Position numbers and translations under genes: made by a program. DNA of 64,000 nucleotides from Anaerolineales bacterium (GTDB taxonomy: Bacteria > Chloroflexota > Anaerolineae > Anaerolineales > Villigracilaceae): the NCBI GenBank assembly GCA_013140605.1, contig JABFSL010000018.1, positions 1-64,000 of the forward strand, read 5' to 3'. The notes under the pieces are model-generated. The model saw nothing but the letters and a program-made list of their open reading frames with translations. It was not told where the DNA came from and did no database searches. Below are positions 46,704 through 55,815 of this stretch, one piece after another (within the stretch, counting starts at the first letter, position 1; each line of letters begins with the position of its first letter).

Positions 46704-49613
46704 ATGTCCAAAGCATTCAACCTTATTGAAGAAAAATATATTCCCGAATTGAATTCAACGGCGAAGTTGTATTCGCACAAACGAACGGGCGCGCGATTGC
46801 TTTCGGTCATTAACGATGACGAGAACAAAGTGTTCTCGATCAACTTCCGCACGACACCAAAAGACTCAACCGGCGTGGCACATATTTTGGAACACTCTGT
46901 TTTAGGCGGATCGGAAAAATATCCTGTCAAAGAACCGTTCGTCGAATTGCTCAAAGGCTCGCTGGCGACATTCGTCAACGCGTTTACTTTCCCAGATAAA
47001 ACCTGTTATCCCGTTGCGAGTCAGAACTTGCAGGATTTCTATAATTTGGTCGATGTGTATATGGATGCAGTTCTTCATCCGCTCATCACAAAAGAAACGC
47101 TGATGCAAGAAGGCTGGCATTTTGAAATCAACAGTCCCGATGAACCGCTGACTTATAAAGGCGTGGTCTTCAACGAAATGAAAGGCGCGTATTCTTCACC
47201 CGACGGTGTTTTGCAGACTCGCGTGATCGAGTCACTTTTTCCAAAACATATTTATGGCGTGGACTCGGGCGGCGACCCGCGTCACATCCCCGACCTCACT
47301 TACGAAAATTTCAGGAATTTCTGGGAGACCTACTATCACCCATCCAACGCGTTCATCTTCATGTATGGAAATGATGACCCTGAAAAACGTCTCAAGTTGA
47401 TGGAAGGCTATCTCAAGGGGTATAAGAAAAAGAAAGTTAAATCCACAGTGCCGTTGGCGAAGCCGTTCAAGCGCGCGAAGAAAGTTGAATACGCTTACGA
47501 TGCCGGCAGTGACTCGGAAATCGAAAATAAAAATTATCTCGTGGTCAATTGGTTACTGCCCGACACATCGGATGAAGTTTTGAGTTTCAGCATGGGAATT
47601 CTCGCCAATATTTTGATCGGCACGCCCGCGTCACCGCTTAAGAAGGCGCTCATGGATTCAGGTCTCGGCGAAGATTTGGCTGGACTTGGTTTGGAAAGCG
47701 ATATGCGTCAGATGATTTTCTCTACAGGTCTCAAAGGCACGCGCGCCCGTCACGCGAAGAAAATTGAAAAGCTTATCTTCAACACACTTGAAACTCTTGT
47801 GCGAGATGGCATTGATCCCGACATGATCGCGGCTTCGATGAACACCGCCGAGTTCCGTCTGCGCGAAAACAACACAGGCTCGTTCCCACGCGGCATCGCG
47901 CTCATGCTCCGAGCCCTCACCACCTGGCTGTATGATAACTCGCCATTCAAGATGCTCGGCTTCGAAGATTCGCTCAAAGAGATTCGAACGCGATACTCTG
48001 CCGATAAGAATTATTTTGAAAAGTTGATTCAGACTCACCTGCTGGATAACGCGCACCGCACGACAATGCGCCTCACCCCTGACCCTGAGCTGGGTCGCCG
48101 TTTCGAGGAAGATGAAAAATCGCGGCTGGAAGCGATCCGCTCCGCGCTCAATAAAAATCAGATTGCGGAGTTGGTTGAACAAACAAAGAAGCTCAAGAAA
48201 TTACAAGAGACTCCAAATTCGAATGAAGCATTGGAGACTCTGCCTTTTCTCAAACTGGAAGACCTCGATAAAAAGAGCAATTCTGTCCCAGTGGAAGAAA
48301 TGCAATTACAGGATGCGACCACGCTCTATCATGATCTATTCACGAATGGTATCGTCTATCTCGATCTCGGCTTTGATTTACACGCCCTCCCCGCAGACCT
48401 GCTTCCGCTCACCGAAATTTTCGGGCGCGCGCTGTTCGAGATGGGAACCGATACCGAAGATTACACTAAACTGTCGCAGCGGATCGGAAAAAGCACGGGC
48501 GGAATCTATGCCGATGCGGTCAGCGTGGCAGCTCTCGGGTCAAAAGAGAGCGTGATCAAGTTATTTATCAGAGGCAAGGCCACAGTGGCGCAATCTGCCG
48601 AGATGTTGAACATTCTCAAAGATGTGCTCCTCAAAACAAAATTCGATAACCGCAAACGACTCAAGCAAATGGTGCTGGAAGAAAAGGCTGGACTCGAATC
48701 AGGGTTGGTTCCAGGCGGACATGGTTTTGTGAATACACGCCTGCGCGCGCAGTTCAACGAATCGGGCTGGGCCAATGACCAGATGAAAGGCATCGCTTAT
48801 TTGTTTGCCCTGCGTGACCTCGCGAATGACATCGATAAAAAATGGAAGTCTGTTTTGAAGAGACTTGAGAAAATTCGTGATCTGCTCATCAACCGCAACG
48901 CGCTGGTCTGCAACGTGACTCTCGATGGCGAAAACTGGAAGACATTCAAACCGCAGCTCGACTCATTCCTTTCAGAATTGCCAGCGAAGAAAGTACAACT
49001 TTCATCGTTTGATGTTCAACTTGCAACTCAAAAAGAAGGCTTGACCATCCCCGCGCAAGTCAACTACGTTGGTAAAGGCGCGAACCTGTACGAACTCGGT
49101 TACAAACATGACGGCTCGGTCGAAGTCATTCTGGGATACTTGCGCATGACGCATCTTTGGGAAAAGATTCGAATCCTCGGCGGCGCGTACGGCGCATTTG
49201 CGGCCTTCGATGACCGCTCGGGCGTGCTGACCTATCTTTCATACCGCGATCCCAACCTTGCAGCGACCATCGAAAACTATGACAAGTCTGCTGAATTCCT
49301 GAAGAACCTGGATGCCTCGCGTCTTTCGGACTCAGAATTAACCAAAGCTATCATCGCTGCCATCGGTGACCTGGATGCGTACCAATTACCCGATGCAAAG
49401 GGATATACTTCGCTGATGCGTTATCTCACTGGCCGCACAGACGAGATGCGCCAGAAGACTCGCGACCAAATTCTCTCAACAAACGGCGAAGATTTTATTG
49501 CCTTCGGTGAAATTCTGGAGAAGGTCGCGCAATCAGATGCGGTTGCAGTCATCGGTTCACAAAGTGCAATTGAGTCCGCGAATATTGGATTGAAAGTAAC
49601 TAAAGTTTTATAA
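46704..49613 (+). CDS. M16C metalloprotease, presequence-protease-like
   Basis: A 969-residue zinc protease of the M16 family, PreP/Cym1 subgroup, which degrades small unstructured peptides. The inverted zinc motif HxxEH is HILEH in VAHILEHSVLGGSEKYPV, with the distal Glu in FNEMKGAYSSPDG. LGGSEKYPVKEPFVELLKGS and FVNAFTFPDKTCYPVASQN are typical. Two homologous halves form the chamber. AGGAGA precedes the ATG. It has no signal peptide, so it is cytoplasmic. It is followed by three small genes in the same direction. Confidence 0.95.
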   Translation: MSKAFNLIEEKYIPELNSTAKLYSHKRTGARLLSVINDDENKVFSINFRTTPKDSTGVAHILEHSVLGGSEKYPVKEPFVELLKGSLATFVNAFTFPDKTCYPVASQNLQDFYNLVDVYMDAVLHPLITKETLMQEGWHFEINSPDEPLTYKGVVFNEMKGAYSSPDGVLQTRVIESLFPKHIYGVDSGGDPRHIPDLTYENFRNFWETYYHPSNAFIFMYGNDDPEKRLKLMEGYLKGYKKKKVKSTVPLAKPFKRAKKVEYAYDAGSDSEIENKNYLVVNWLLPDTSDEVLSFSMGILANILIGTPASPLKKALMDSGLGEDLAGLGLESDMRQMIFSTGLKGTRARHAKKIEKLIFNTLETLVRDGIDPDMIAASMNTAEFRLRENNTGSFPRGIALMLRALTTWLYDNSPFKMLGFEDSLKEIRTRYSADKNYFEKLIQTHLLDNAHRTTMRLTPDPELGRRFEEDEKSRLEAIRSALNKNQIAELVEQTKKLKKLQETPNSNEALETLPFLKLEDLDKKSNSVPVEEMQLQDATTLYHDLFTNGIVYLDLGFDLHALPADLLPLTEIFGRALFEMGTDTEDYTKLSQRIGKSTGGIYADAVSVAALGSKESVIKLFIRGKATVAQSAEMLNILKDVLLKTKFDNRKRLKQMVLEEKAGLESGLVPGGHGFVNTRLRAQFNESGWANDQMKGIAYLFALRDLANDIDKKWKSVLKRLEKIRDLLINRNALVCNVTLDGENWKTFKPQLDSFLSELPAKKVQLSSFDVQLATQKEGLTIPAQVNYVGKGANLYELGYKHDGSVEVILGYLRMTHLWEKIRILGGAYGAFAAFDDRSGVLTYLSYRDPNLAATIENYDKSAEFLKNLDASRLSDSELTKAIIAAIGDLDAYQLPDAKGYTSLMRYLTGRTDEMRQKTRDQILSTNGEDFIAFGEILEKVAQSDAVAVIGSQSAIESANIGLKVTKVL

Positions 49614-49627
49614 CCACCTATTAAAAT

Positions 49628-49876
49628 ATGCAGCCCATTCCTTTGACTCTCGCTCCGTTTTTTCAGGAATACGATTTTGCAAAATTAAATCCGCAAGCGG
49701 ATTCCCATACCATCATCGAACGCATTTTGCAGTTCGGGAATCGCGTGGAAGTGCGTTGGCTGTTCAACACATATCCGCAGGAGCAGATCACCGAATGGGT
49801 AATAAAATTTGCGAATGAAAAACTTCCCCAGCCGCATCGCGCATTTTGGAAGATTATTTTGGAAATTGAAGAATGA
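49628..49876 (+). CDS. Small DUF6922-like protein
   Basis: An 82-residue protein (PLTLAPFFQEYDFAKLNPQA; NRVEVRWLFNTYPQEQITEW). This resembles short proteins that often precede a nucleotidyltransferase gene in mobile or toxin-antitoxin-like operons. Here a nucleotidyltransferase lies two genes downstream. No catalytic motif is visible. Confidence 0.65.
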   Translation: MQPIPLTLAPFFQEYDFAKLNPQADSHTIIERILQFGNRVEVRWLFNTYPQEQITEWVIKFANEKLPQPHRAFWKIILEIEE

Positions 49877-49939
49877 CTGGTTTATTCTGGAATACCATCA
49901 AAATAGGTTGACCGAAGAGATTAAAATAATGGAAAGAAA

Positions 49940-50449
49940 ATGAATACTCCAACACTTGAAGACCAACTGGTATCCGAACTCTGGGCGCGGGATGTGCGAT
50001 TCCTAATGGGACGCCAGTTCAGTTCAACACCCTTGCTTGCCCCCGCGAATCTCATCGCAGCGCTGGCACAGAGTACAAATGCGCGTGTGCGTTTCTCTCT
50101 GATTCCCTTCTTCTTGCGCCACCCTGAATTCTCCGCCGAGGTTGAAAACGCGGATAAGTCGCTTTCATCGCAAGTAAATCAATACGTGCTTCGGTTTTAC
50201 TATACCGCCGCTGTATTTCTTCAAAGAAAATTTCAGGAGCGATTAATCTATATTCTTGGAAAACAACCACAATTGCCAGACTTGTTTTCCAGCAAATTAG
50301 GTGTCGTGCCAGAGACAAACCCCGACCAGGCTCTCGCGCAACTGGCAATGCGGCATCAAATCCTGAGCGGACAATTCGTTAATTGGCTTGGGACGTATGA
50401 ACATGCGGCAGAAGTCTGGTTAAAACAAATGGAACTACAAAAGGCATAA
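49940..50449 (+). CDS. Helical protein, unknown; partner of the nucleotidyltransferase
   Basis: A 169-residue, mainly helical protein (LEDQLVSELWARDVRFLMGR; RVRFSLIPFFLRHPEFSAEV). It has no RX4-6H HEPN motif. It starts after an AGAAA stretch and ends two bases before the nucleotidyltransferase gene, so the two are surely co-translated. Helical protein plus nucleotidyltransferase is a common toxin-antitoxin layout, but the family is not recognised. Confidence 0.65.
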   Translation: MNTPTLEDQLVSELWARDVRFLMGRQFSSTPLLAPANLIAALAQSTNARVRFSLIPFFLRHPEFSAEVENADKSLSSQVNQYVLRFYYTAAVFLQRKFQERLIYILGKQPQLPDLFSSKLGVVPETNPDQALAQLAMRHQILSGQFVNWLGTYEHAAEVWLKQMELQKA

Positions 50450-50451
50450 TC

Positions 50452-50964
50452 GTGGACTATATAGAACTTCAAACTTTTTTGACTCAATTGGGAGAACGCC
50501 TTCCGCCCGCTTCTCGCTTAACTCTGATTGGCGGCAGCGCATTGATCCTGCTTGGAGGTCCGCGCCTGACTGTGGACATTGATTTTGTCGGCGACGATGT
50601 TAACCCGAATGAGTTACATCGCCAGATCATCCAGATCGCCAGAGAATTAAAAATTCAGGTTGAGCCCGTTCCAATTGAACGCTTCATTCCCCTGCCAAAA
50701 GGAAGCGAGCAGCGAGCCATTCCCATCGCTCAATTTGGAAACTTGAATGTTTACGTTGCGGACCCATACAGCATCGCACTCAGCAAAGTAGATCGTGGTT
50801 TGGATAGTGACCTGGAAGACCTCGTTTTTCTAATTCAACGCAACCACATTAATCTAAAGAAACTGGAAACATTTGTACAAAATGCAGTATCACAAGCACA
50901 GAAGTTCGATCTCCATCCCGATATACTTGCGCATCTGCAAGAGTTAAAATCACGGCTGAAATAA
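50452..50964 (+). CDS. DUF6036-like nucleotidyltransferase
   Basis: A 170-residue protein of the MNT/AbiEii superfamily: LTLIGGSALILLGGPRLTVD with the Gly-Gly-Ser loop, and VDIDFVGDDVN supplying the Asp-x-Asp pair, plus YVADPYSIALSKVDRGLDSD. Starts with GTG two bases after the previous gene. Such proteins can be toxins or antitoxins by modifying tRNA or a partner protein; the role here is inferred from operon shape. Confidence 0.78.
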   Translation: MDYIELQTFLTQLGERLPPASRLTLIGGSALILLGGPRLTVDIDFVGDDVNPNELHRQIIQIARELKIQVEPVPIERFIPLPKGSEQRAIPIAQFGNLNVYVADPYSIALSKVDRGLDSDLEDLVFLIQRNHINLKKLETFVQNAVSQAQKFDLHPDILAHLQELKSRLK

Positions 50965-50988
50965 TTAAGCAGCGCAACAGGAGTAAAC

Positions 50989-53900
50989 ATGAACATCACA
51001 CTACACATCAACGGCATAGACTACAACATTGACCTCGCTCCCTCCACCACTCTCCTCGCCGCCCTGCGCGGACTTGGCTTTCACGGAGTCAAGTTTGGCG
51101 ATGAAGGCGGCTTGAGCGGCTCGGACACGATTTTATTAAATGGCAAACCTGTCAATGCGGGTTCGATTCTCGCGGCGCAGGCTGAAGGTCACAAGGTCGC
51201 CACCATCGAAGCGCTCGGCGAACATCCTGAACAAGGCTGGAAGTTGACCGACGGTCTGCATCCGCTGCAAAAGGCCTTTGTTGAATCTGGCGCGATCCAA
51301 TGCGGTTATTGCACGCCCGCGCAAATCCTCGCCGCGAAATCTTTGCTTGAAAAGAATCCCAACCCAACCGAGGCCGAAGTCCGCGAGGCAATTTCTGGTG
51401 TGCTCTGCCGCTGCACGGGCTATCTCAAACCTGTGCAGGCTGTGCTGAAAGCCGCCGCGGAATTAAGGGGCGATGCGCCGCTTGAACTGGGTTCCATTCT
51501 ATGGGACTTCGGCGCGCCCAAAGATGACTCCCCTCAAGATGACGCCCCCGCTTCAAACCTGACGGGTGTGCAGGTTCGGCCAAAAGTGGTTTTATCTCCC
51601 GAATCAAAGGTCTATCAAACTGTCGGCAAGCCAGAGATCAAAGTGGACGCGGTCAAACTAGTGCAGGGCAAACCCGCCTTCACCGCTGATTTCGAAAAAC
51701 GTGGAATGCTCCATGCCAAAGTTTTACATTCACCACATGCACACGCATTGATCAAGAATATCGATACCAGCAAAGCCAAGGCGCTGGATGGTGTTGCCGC
51801 AGTCCTCACGTGGCAAGACCTGCCGCGGGTTGTGTATTCCACCGCAGGGCAGTCTGACCCGATCCCTGGGCCATTGGATGCTTTTTCGCTGGATAAAAAA
51901 GTCCGCTTCGTTGGTGACCGTGTGGCATTCGTCGCTGCAGAAACTGAAGAGATCGCAGAGCAAGCTCTCGCGCTGATCGATGTCGAGTATGAAATCCTGC
52001 CTGCGGTTTTGAAGTCAACCGAATCAATGACCAGCACCATAAAGATCCATGACGAACCCGAATATGTTAATTTTGCAGATTCCAATCCAGATAAAAATCT
52101 GGCCGCACACATCCGCATTGACATTGGCGATGTTGAAAAAGGATTCAGAGAAGCGGATGTGATCTTTGAGGCTTTTTACGAAGTGCCAAAAGTTCAACAA
52201 GCGCACATCGAGCCGCATGTGGTTGTGACATATTGGGATGAGGATGATCGATTGGTCATCCGCACATCCACGCAAGTTCCATTCCATGTCCGCAGGATGA
52301 TGGCGCCGGTATTGGGTTTGCCTGTGAAGAGAATCCGCGTCATCAAACCACGCATCGGCGGCGGCTTCGGCGGCAAGCAGGAAGTATTGATGGAAGATGT
52401 GGCCGCACATTTGACCATTGCCACCAAACAGCCAGTGATGTACGAATACACACGCGAAGAGGAATTTATCGCCGCACGCTCGCGTCACCCCATGCGCGTG
52501 CAAATGAAAACTGGCGTAAAGAAGGACGGCACGATCACAGCCAACTCAATGTATGCGCTGTCTGATACTGGCGCGTATGGTTGTCATGCTCTAACAGTAA
52601 CAGGTAACACAGGTCACAAAGCAATGGCGTTATATGTTGGCGATGGCGAATATCGCAAAGCGCCGAACATCCGCTTTTACGCTGATGTGGTTTATACCAA
52701 CACACCGCCCGCTGGAGCATTCCGCGGCTACGGTGTTCCACAAGGTTACTGGCCGCTCGACCGTCACATGGAAAAGATCGCGCGCGCCATGGGCCTCGAC
52801 CCAATTGACTTCCGCTTGAAGAACGCAATTCACCCCGGAGAATACCATCCATTTTCAACCGCATGGAACGAAGGCCGCGACCCGCGCCCAGAGATCATCC
52901 ACACGGTTGGGCTGGAACAATGCGTGGCACAAGCCCGAGCCGCAATCGGCTGGGATGATAAATATGGGAATGAGGAATGGCGAAATTCAGCGTCGAAAGT
53001 CGAAAGCGATGCCCTGAGCGTGTCGAAGGGTCAAAAGTCAGGTATGACCTTCGACCTTCGACCTTCGACAAAAAGAAAAGGCATCGGCGTTGCGATGGTC
53101 ATGCAAGGCACTGCCATCCCTTATCTCGACATGGGTGGCGCATCCATCAAGATGAATGATGATGGCTCGTTCAATTTGCTTGTCGGCGCAACGGATTTGG
53201 GGACAGGCTCGGATACTGTCCTTGCCCAAATGGCGGCGGAAATTCTAGGCGTGCCTGTGGACGATGTGATCACTTACTCTTCCGATACAGACTTCACTCC
53301 GTTCGACAAAGGCGCGTATGCGTCTTCAACAACTTATATCTCAGGCACAGCGGCTGTCAACGCAGCGAAGATCGTGGCGGAGAGAATCAGAGTCCGCGCG
53401 GCGATGATGTTAAAGCTCGACAAGCACGATGACATTAAACTTGAAAACAAACAAGCCATCGCACCCGATGGAAGATCGGTATCAATGGCTGAAATTGCTC
53501 TCGATAGTTTGCACAAGAATAACCAGGAACAGATCATGGGCGTGGCGAGTTATGTCTCACCGGTATCGCCTCCTCCGTTCGCTGCTCAATTCGCCGAAGT
53601 GACCGTGGACACTGAAACAGGCGCAGTCACCGTTGACAGACTCGTGATGGCTGTCGATTCAGGCATCATTATCAACCCGCAAACAGCGTCAGGTCAGATC
53701 GAGGGCGGTATGACTCAGGCGCTCGGCTATGCAGTGACCGAAGAAATGCGCTACGATGAAAAAGGCAATGCCATCGAACGCGACTTTGATCGTTATCACC
53801 TCTTCCGCGCTGACGAGATGCCAGAACTGGAAACCATCTTCGTCGAGACGTTCGAACCGAGTCATCCGTTTGGCGTGAAAGCCGTCGCAGAGATTCCCAT

Positions 53901-54012
53901 GGACGGAGTCGCGCCTGCGGTCGGCAATGCCATTCTCGATGCCATCGGCGTGAATGTGGATGAAATTCCCGTTACACCTGAAAAAGTGTGGAAAGCATTA
54001 AAGAACAAATGA
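50989..54012 (+). CDS. XdhD-like molybdenum hydroxylase (fused Fe-S and Mo domains)
   Basis: A 1007-residue enzyme: N-terminal [2Fe-2S] ferredoxin-like domain, second [2Fe-2S] domain and the Mo-cofactor domain of xanthine dehydrogenases. The second cluster is intact (Cys105, Cys108, Cys140, Cys142), but the ligands of the first are gone: residues 33-52 read GVKFGDEGGLSGSDTILLNG. E. coli XdhD has the same loss, GSD included, and has also lost the second cluster. Mo-domain motifs include RIGGGFGGKQEVLMEDVAAH, AGAFRGYGVPQGY and FGVKAVAEIP. A 78-base in-frame repeat adds about residues 668-694. It probably hydroxylates a purine or similar heterocycle with the FAD subunit at 42894. Confidence 0.88.
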   Translation: MNITLHINGIDYNIDLAPSTTLLAALRGLGFHGVKFGDEGGLSGSDTILLNGKPVNAGSILAAQAEGHKVATIEALGEHPEQGWKLTDGLHPLQKAFVESGAIQCGYCTPAQILAAKSLLEKNPNPTEAEVREAISGVLCRCTGYLKPVQAVLKAAAELRGDAPLELGSILWDFGAPKDDSPQDDAPASNLTGVQVRPKVVLSPESKVYQTVGKPEIKVDAVKLVQGKPAFTADFEKRGMLHAKVLHSPHAHALIKNIDTSKAKALDGVAAVLTWQDLPRVVYSTAGQSDPIPGPLDAFSLDKKVRFVGDRVAFVAAETEEIAEQALALIDVEYEILPAVLKSTESMTSTIKIHDEPEYVNFADSNPDKNLAAHIRIDIGDVEKGFREADVIFEAFYEVPKVQQAHIEPHVVVTYWDEDDRLVIRTSTQVPFHVRRMMAPVLGLPVKRIRVIKPRIGGGFGGKQEVLMEDVAAHLTIATKQPVMYEYTREEEFIAARSRHPMRVQMKTGVKKDGTITANSMYALSDTGAYGCHALTVTGNTGHKAMALYVGDGEYRKAPNIRFYADVVYTNTPPAGAFRGYGVPQGYWPLDRHMEKIARAMGLDPIDFRLKNAIHPGEYHPFSTAWNEGRDPRPEIIHTVGLEQCVAQARAAIGWDDKYGNEEWRNSASKVESDALSVSKGQKSGMTFDLRPSTKRKGIGVAMVMQGTAIPYLDMGGASIKMNDDGSFNLLVGATDLGTGSDTVLAQMAAEILGVPVDDVITYSSDTDFTPFDKGAYASSTTYISGTAAVNAAKIVAERIRVRAAMMLKLDKHDDIKLENKQAIAPDGRSVSMAEIALDSLHKNNQEQIMGVASYVSPVSPPPFAAQFAEVTVDTETGAVTVDRLVMAVDSGIIINPQTASGQIEGGMTQALGYAVTEEMRYDEKGNAIERDFDRYHLFRADEMPELETIFVETFEPSHPFGVKAVAEIPMDGVAPAVGNAILDAIGVNVDEIPVTPEKVWKALKNK
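52992..53069. repeat. In-frame inverted micro-repeat element inside the XdhD-like gene
   Basis: The left arm GTCGAAAGTCGAAAGC faces the right arm GACCTTCGACCTTCGACC, tandem 7-8-base units in inverted orientation, with CCCTGAGCGTGTCGAAGGG between. The length of 78 bases is a multiple of three, and the frame stays open. Confidence 0.75.
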
Positions 54013-54037
54013 TGGGCTTGCAAAGCTTCTTTTCGCA

Positions 54038-55708
54038 ATGAGTACCATCGAAATCCTTCATCTGCTTCCCTATCTGGCGTCGCTGGGGCTATCCCTGGTG
54101 GCGTTGCTTTACGCCTGGAGCAGGCGCAGCGCGCAAGGAACGCGCGCATTCATATGGTATGTAGGCGGGCAGAGCTTGTGGATTTTTGGATTTATCCTGG
54201 AAGTGCTGCCATGGAGCTTGCAGGGAAAAATCTTCTGGCACGGGATTCAGTGGTTGGGGGAGTTAATATCAATAGTAGCCTTTCCCGTTTTCGCAGCGCA
54301 GTATTCAGAATATCGTCTCCGCAACGAGCGTTTACTCTTTTGGCTTTCACTGGTTATTCCGATCCTATTCGCACTCCTGCTGGTTACAGACAGCCTGCAT
54401 CACCTAGTGTATGCCAATCCCCACGCGCGGGTGGAAAGTTTCTTCGTCGAACTCGAATATGATAAGACGCCAATCTTATATGCAATTTCAATATATCGCT
54501 ACCTGACTGCCTTCACCGGCCTGGCTTTTCTGATGGAGCGTTTTCGCCGCCCACACATCCTATTTCGAACACAAGTCGCGGCCATCCTGATCGGATTCCT
54601 GATTCCCATTACCGGCAATTTCCTTAATTTGGCAGGTTTCCACTTCCCCTCTGAGCTGGATATCCAACCGATCGCTATTGCATTGGGCAGCCTGGTTATG
54701 TCGTGGGGGCTGTATCGTTTCCGCATTTTTGAAGTGATCCCCATTGGGCGGGATAAAGTCTTTGAGGCCATGGTTGATCCCGTGGTCATCGTGGATAACC
54801 AAAATAACATTGTGGACATCAACTCGTCCATGCTGGTGCTGCTTGGAAAAAACGCCGCCGAGGTGATTGGTGAACAGGTAAAGGATGTTTTTAATGATTT
54901 TCCCATCCCAATAAAGTTATACGCGCATGTCTCCTATGCGCGGGCTGAGGCCACATTTCAAATCGCAGGCAAGGATATATTCTACGAATTAACCGTCTGG
55001 CCTCTTTTCGACAGTAACAAACAAATGACCGGGCGTATCTACATCTCGCACGATATAACCGCCTTGAAGGAATTGGAACAGAATCTTCGAGACCTGAATC
55101 TGGAGTTGGAACAACGCGTCCGTGCCCGAACGCATGAACTTGCGGAAGCGTATGACACCACACTTGAAGGCTGGGCGCACGCGCTCGAATTGCGCGACGA
55201 AGAAACCGAGGGCCACTCGCGCCGCGTCACTGAAACCACCTTAAAGATCGCAAGGGTTATAGGATTCTCCGACGAAGAATTGGAACATATTCGCCGCGGC
55301 GCCCTTTTGCATGATATTGGCAAAATGAGCATCCCAGATAATATTCTACACAAGCCCAACAAACTAACCGATGAAGAACGCGCCATCGTACAGAAACATC
55401 CAGGTACAGCATATGACCTGCTCTCACCGATCCCGTTTTTGAAAAAGGCGCTTGAGATTCCCTATTCTCACCATGAAAAATGGGACGGAACGGGTTATCC
55501 GCAAGGCTTGAAAGGGCGGGAAATTCCGCTTTCAGCGCGCATCTTCGCCGTGGCGGATGTATGGGACGCCATTGGTTCGGCGCGTCCCTACAACGCTGCC
55601 TGGCCGCGAGAGAAAGCCATCGCGTATGTGCTGGAGCAAGCGAGCACACATTTCGATCCGCGCATTGTGAATATATTTTTAGATCTTGTTGAAAAAGGCG
55701 AGATATAA
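54038..55708 (+). CDS. Membrane HD-GYP c-di-GMP phosphodiesterase with PAS domain
   Basis: A 556-residue sensor enzyme. Seven N-terminal helices (residues 1-225) match the histidine-kinase 7TM sensor. A PAS domain follows (about 245-345, VFEAMVDPVVIVDNQNNIVD), then a short coiled coil (345-380) and an HD-GYP domain (385-556) with LLHDIGKMSIPD and HHEKWDGTGYPQGLKG. HD-GYP enzymes hydrolyse c-di-GMP. All listed metal and GYP residues are present, so activity is likely. It follows the XdhD-like gene by 25 bases. The signal sensed is unknown. Confidence 0.92.
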   Translation: MSTIEILHLLPYLASLGLSLVALLYAWSRRSAQGTRAFIWYVGGQSLWIFGFILEVLPWSLQGKIFWHGIQWLGELISIVAFPVFAAQYSEYRLRNERLLFWLSLVIPILFALLLVTDSLHHLVYANPHARVESFFVELEYDKTPILYAISIYRYLTAFTGLAFLMERFRRPHILFRTQVAAILIGFLIPITGNFLNLAGFHFPSELDIQPIAIALGSLVMSWGLYRFRIFEVIPIGRDKVFEAMVDPVVIVDNQNNIVDINSSMLVLLGKNAAEVIGEQVKDVFNDFPIPIKLYAHVSYARAEATFQIAGKDIFYELTVWPLFDSNKQMTGRIYISHDITALKELEQNLRDLNLELEQRVRARTHELAEAYDTTLEGWAHALELRDEETEGHSRRVTETTLKIARVIGFSDEELEHIRRGALLHDIGKMSIPDNILHKPNKLTDEERAIVQKHPGTAYDLLSPIPFLKKALEIPYSHHEKWDGTGYPQGLKGREIPLSARIFAVADVWDAIGSARPYNAAWPREKAIAYVLEQASTHFDPRIVNIFLDLVEKGEI

Positions 55709-55815
55709 TTCACGCATAATTTCAGACAAAGCCCAAAGGGAAAATAAAATCCTTTGAAACAGAATCAGCCCAAACCATGAAATGAAGCGAAACCTTATGG
55801 AGTTATTAAATAATC

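Noticed and set aside
47658-48182. 174-residue minus-strand frame inside the M16 protease
   Set aside because: Antisense shadow of a conserved coding region with no promoter or ribosome site.
51615-52124. 169-residue minus-strand frame inside the XdhD-like gene
   Set aside because: Antisense shadow; the Ser/Ala-rich composition reflects the complementary codons.
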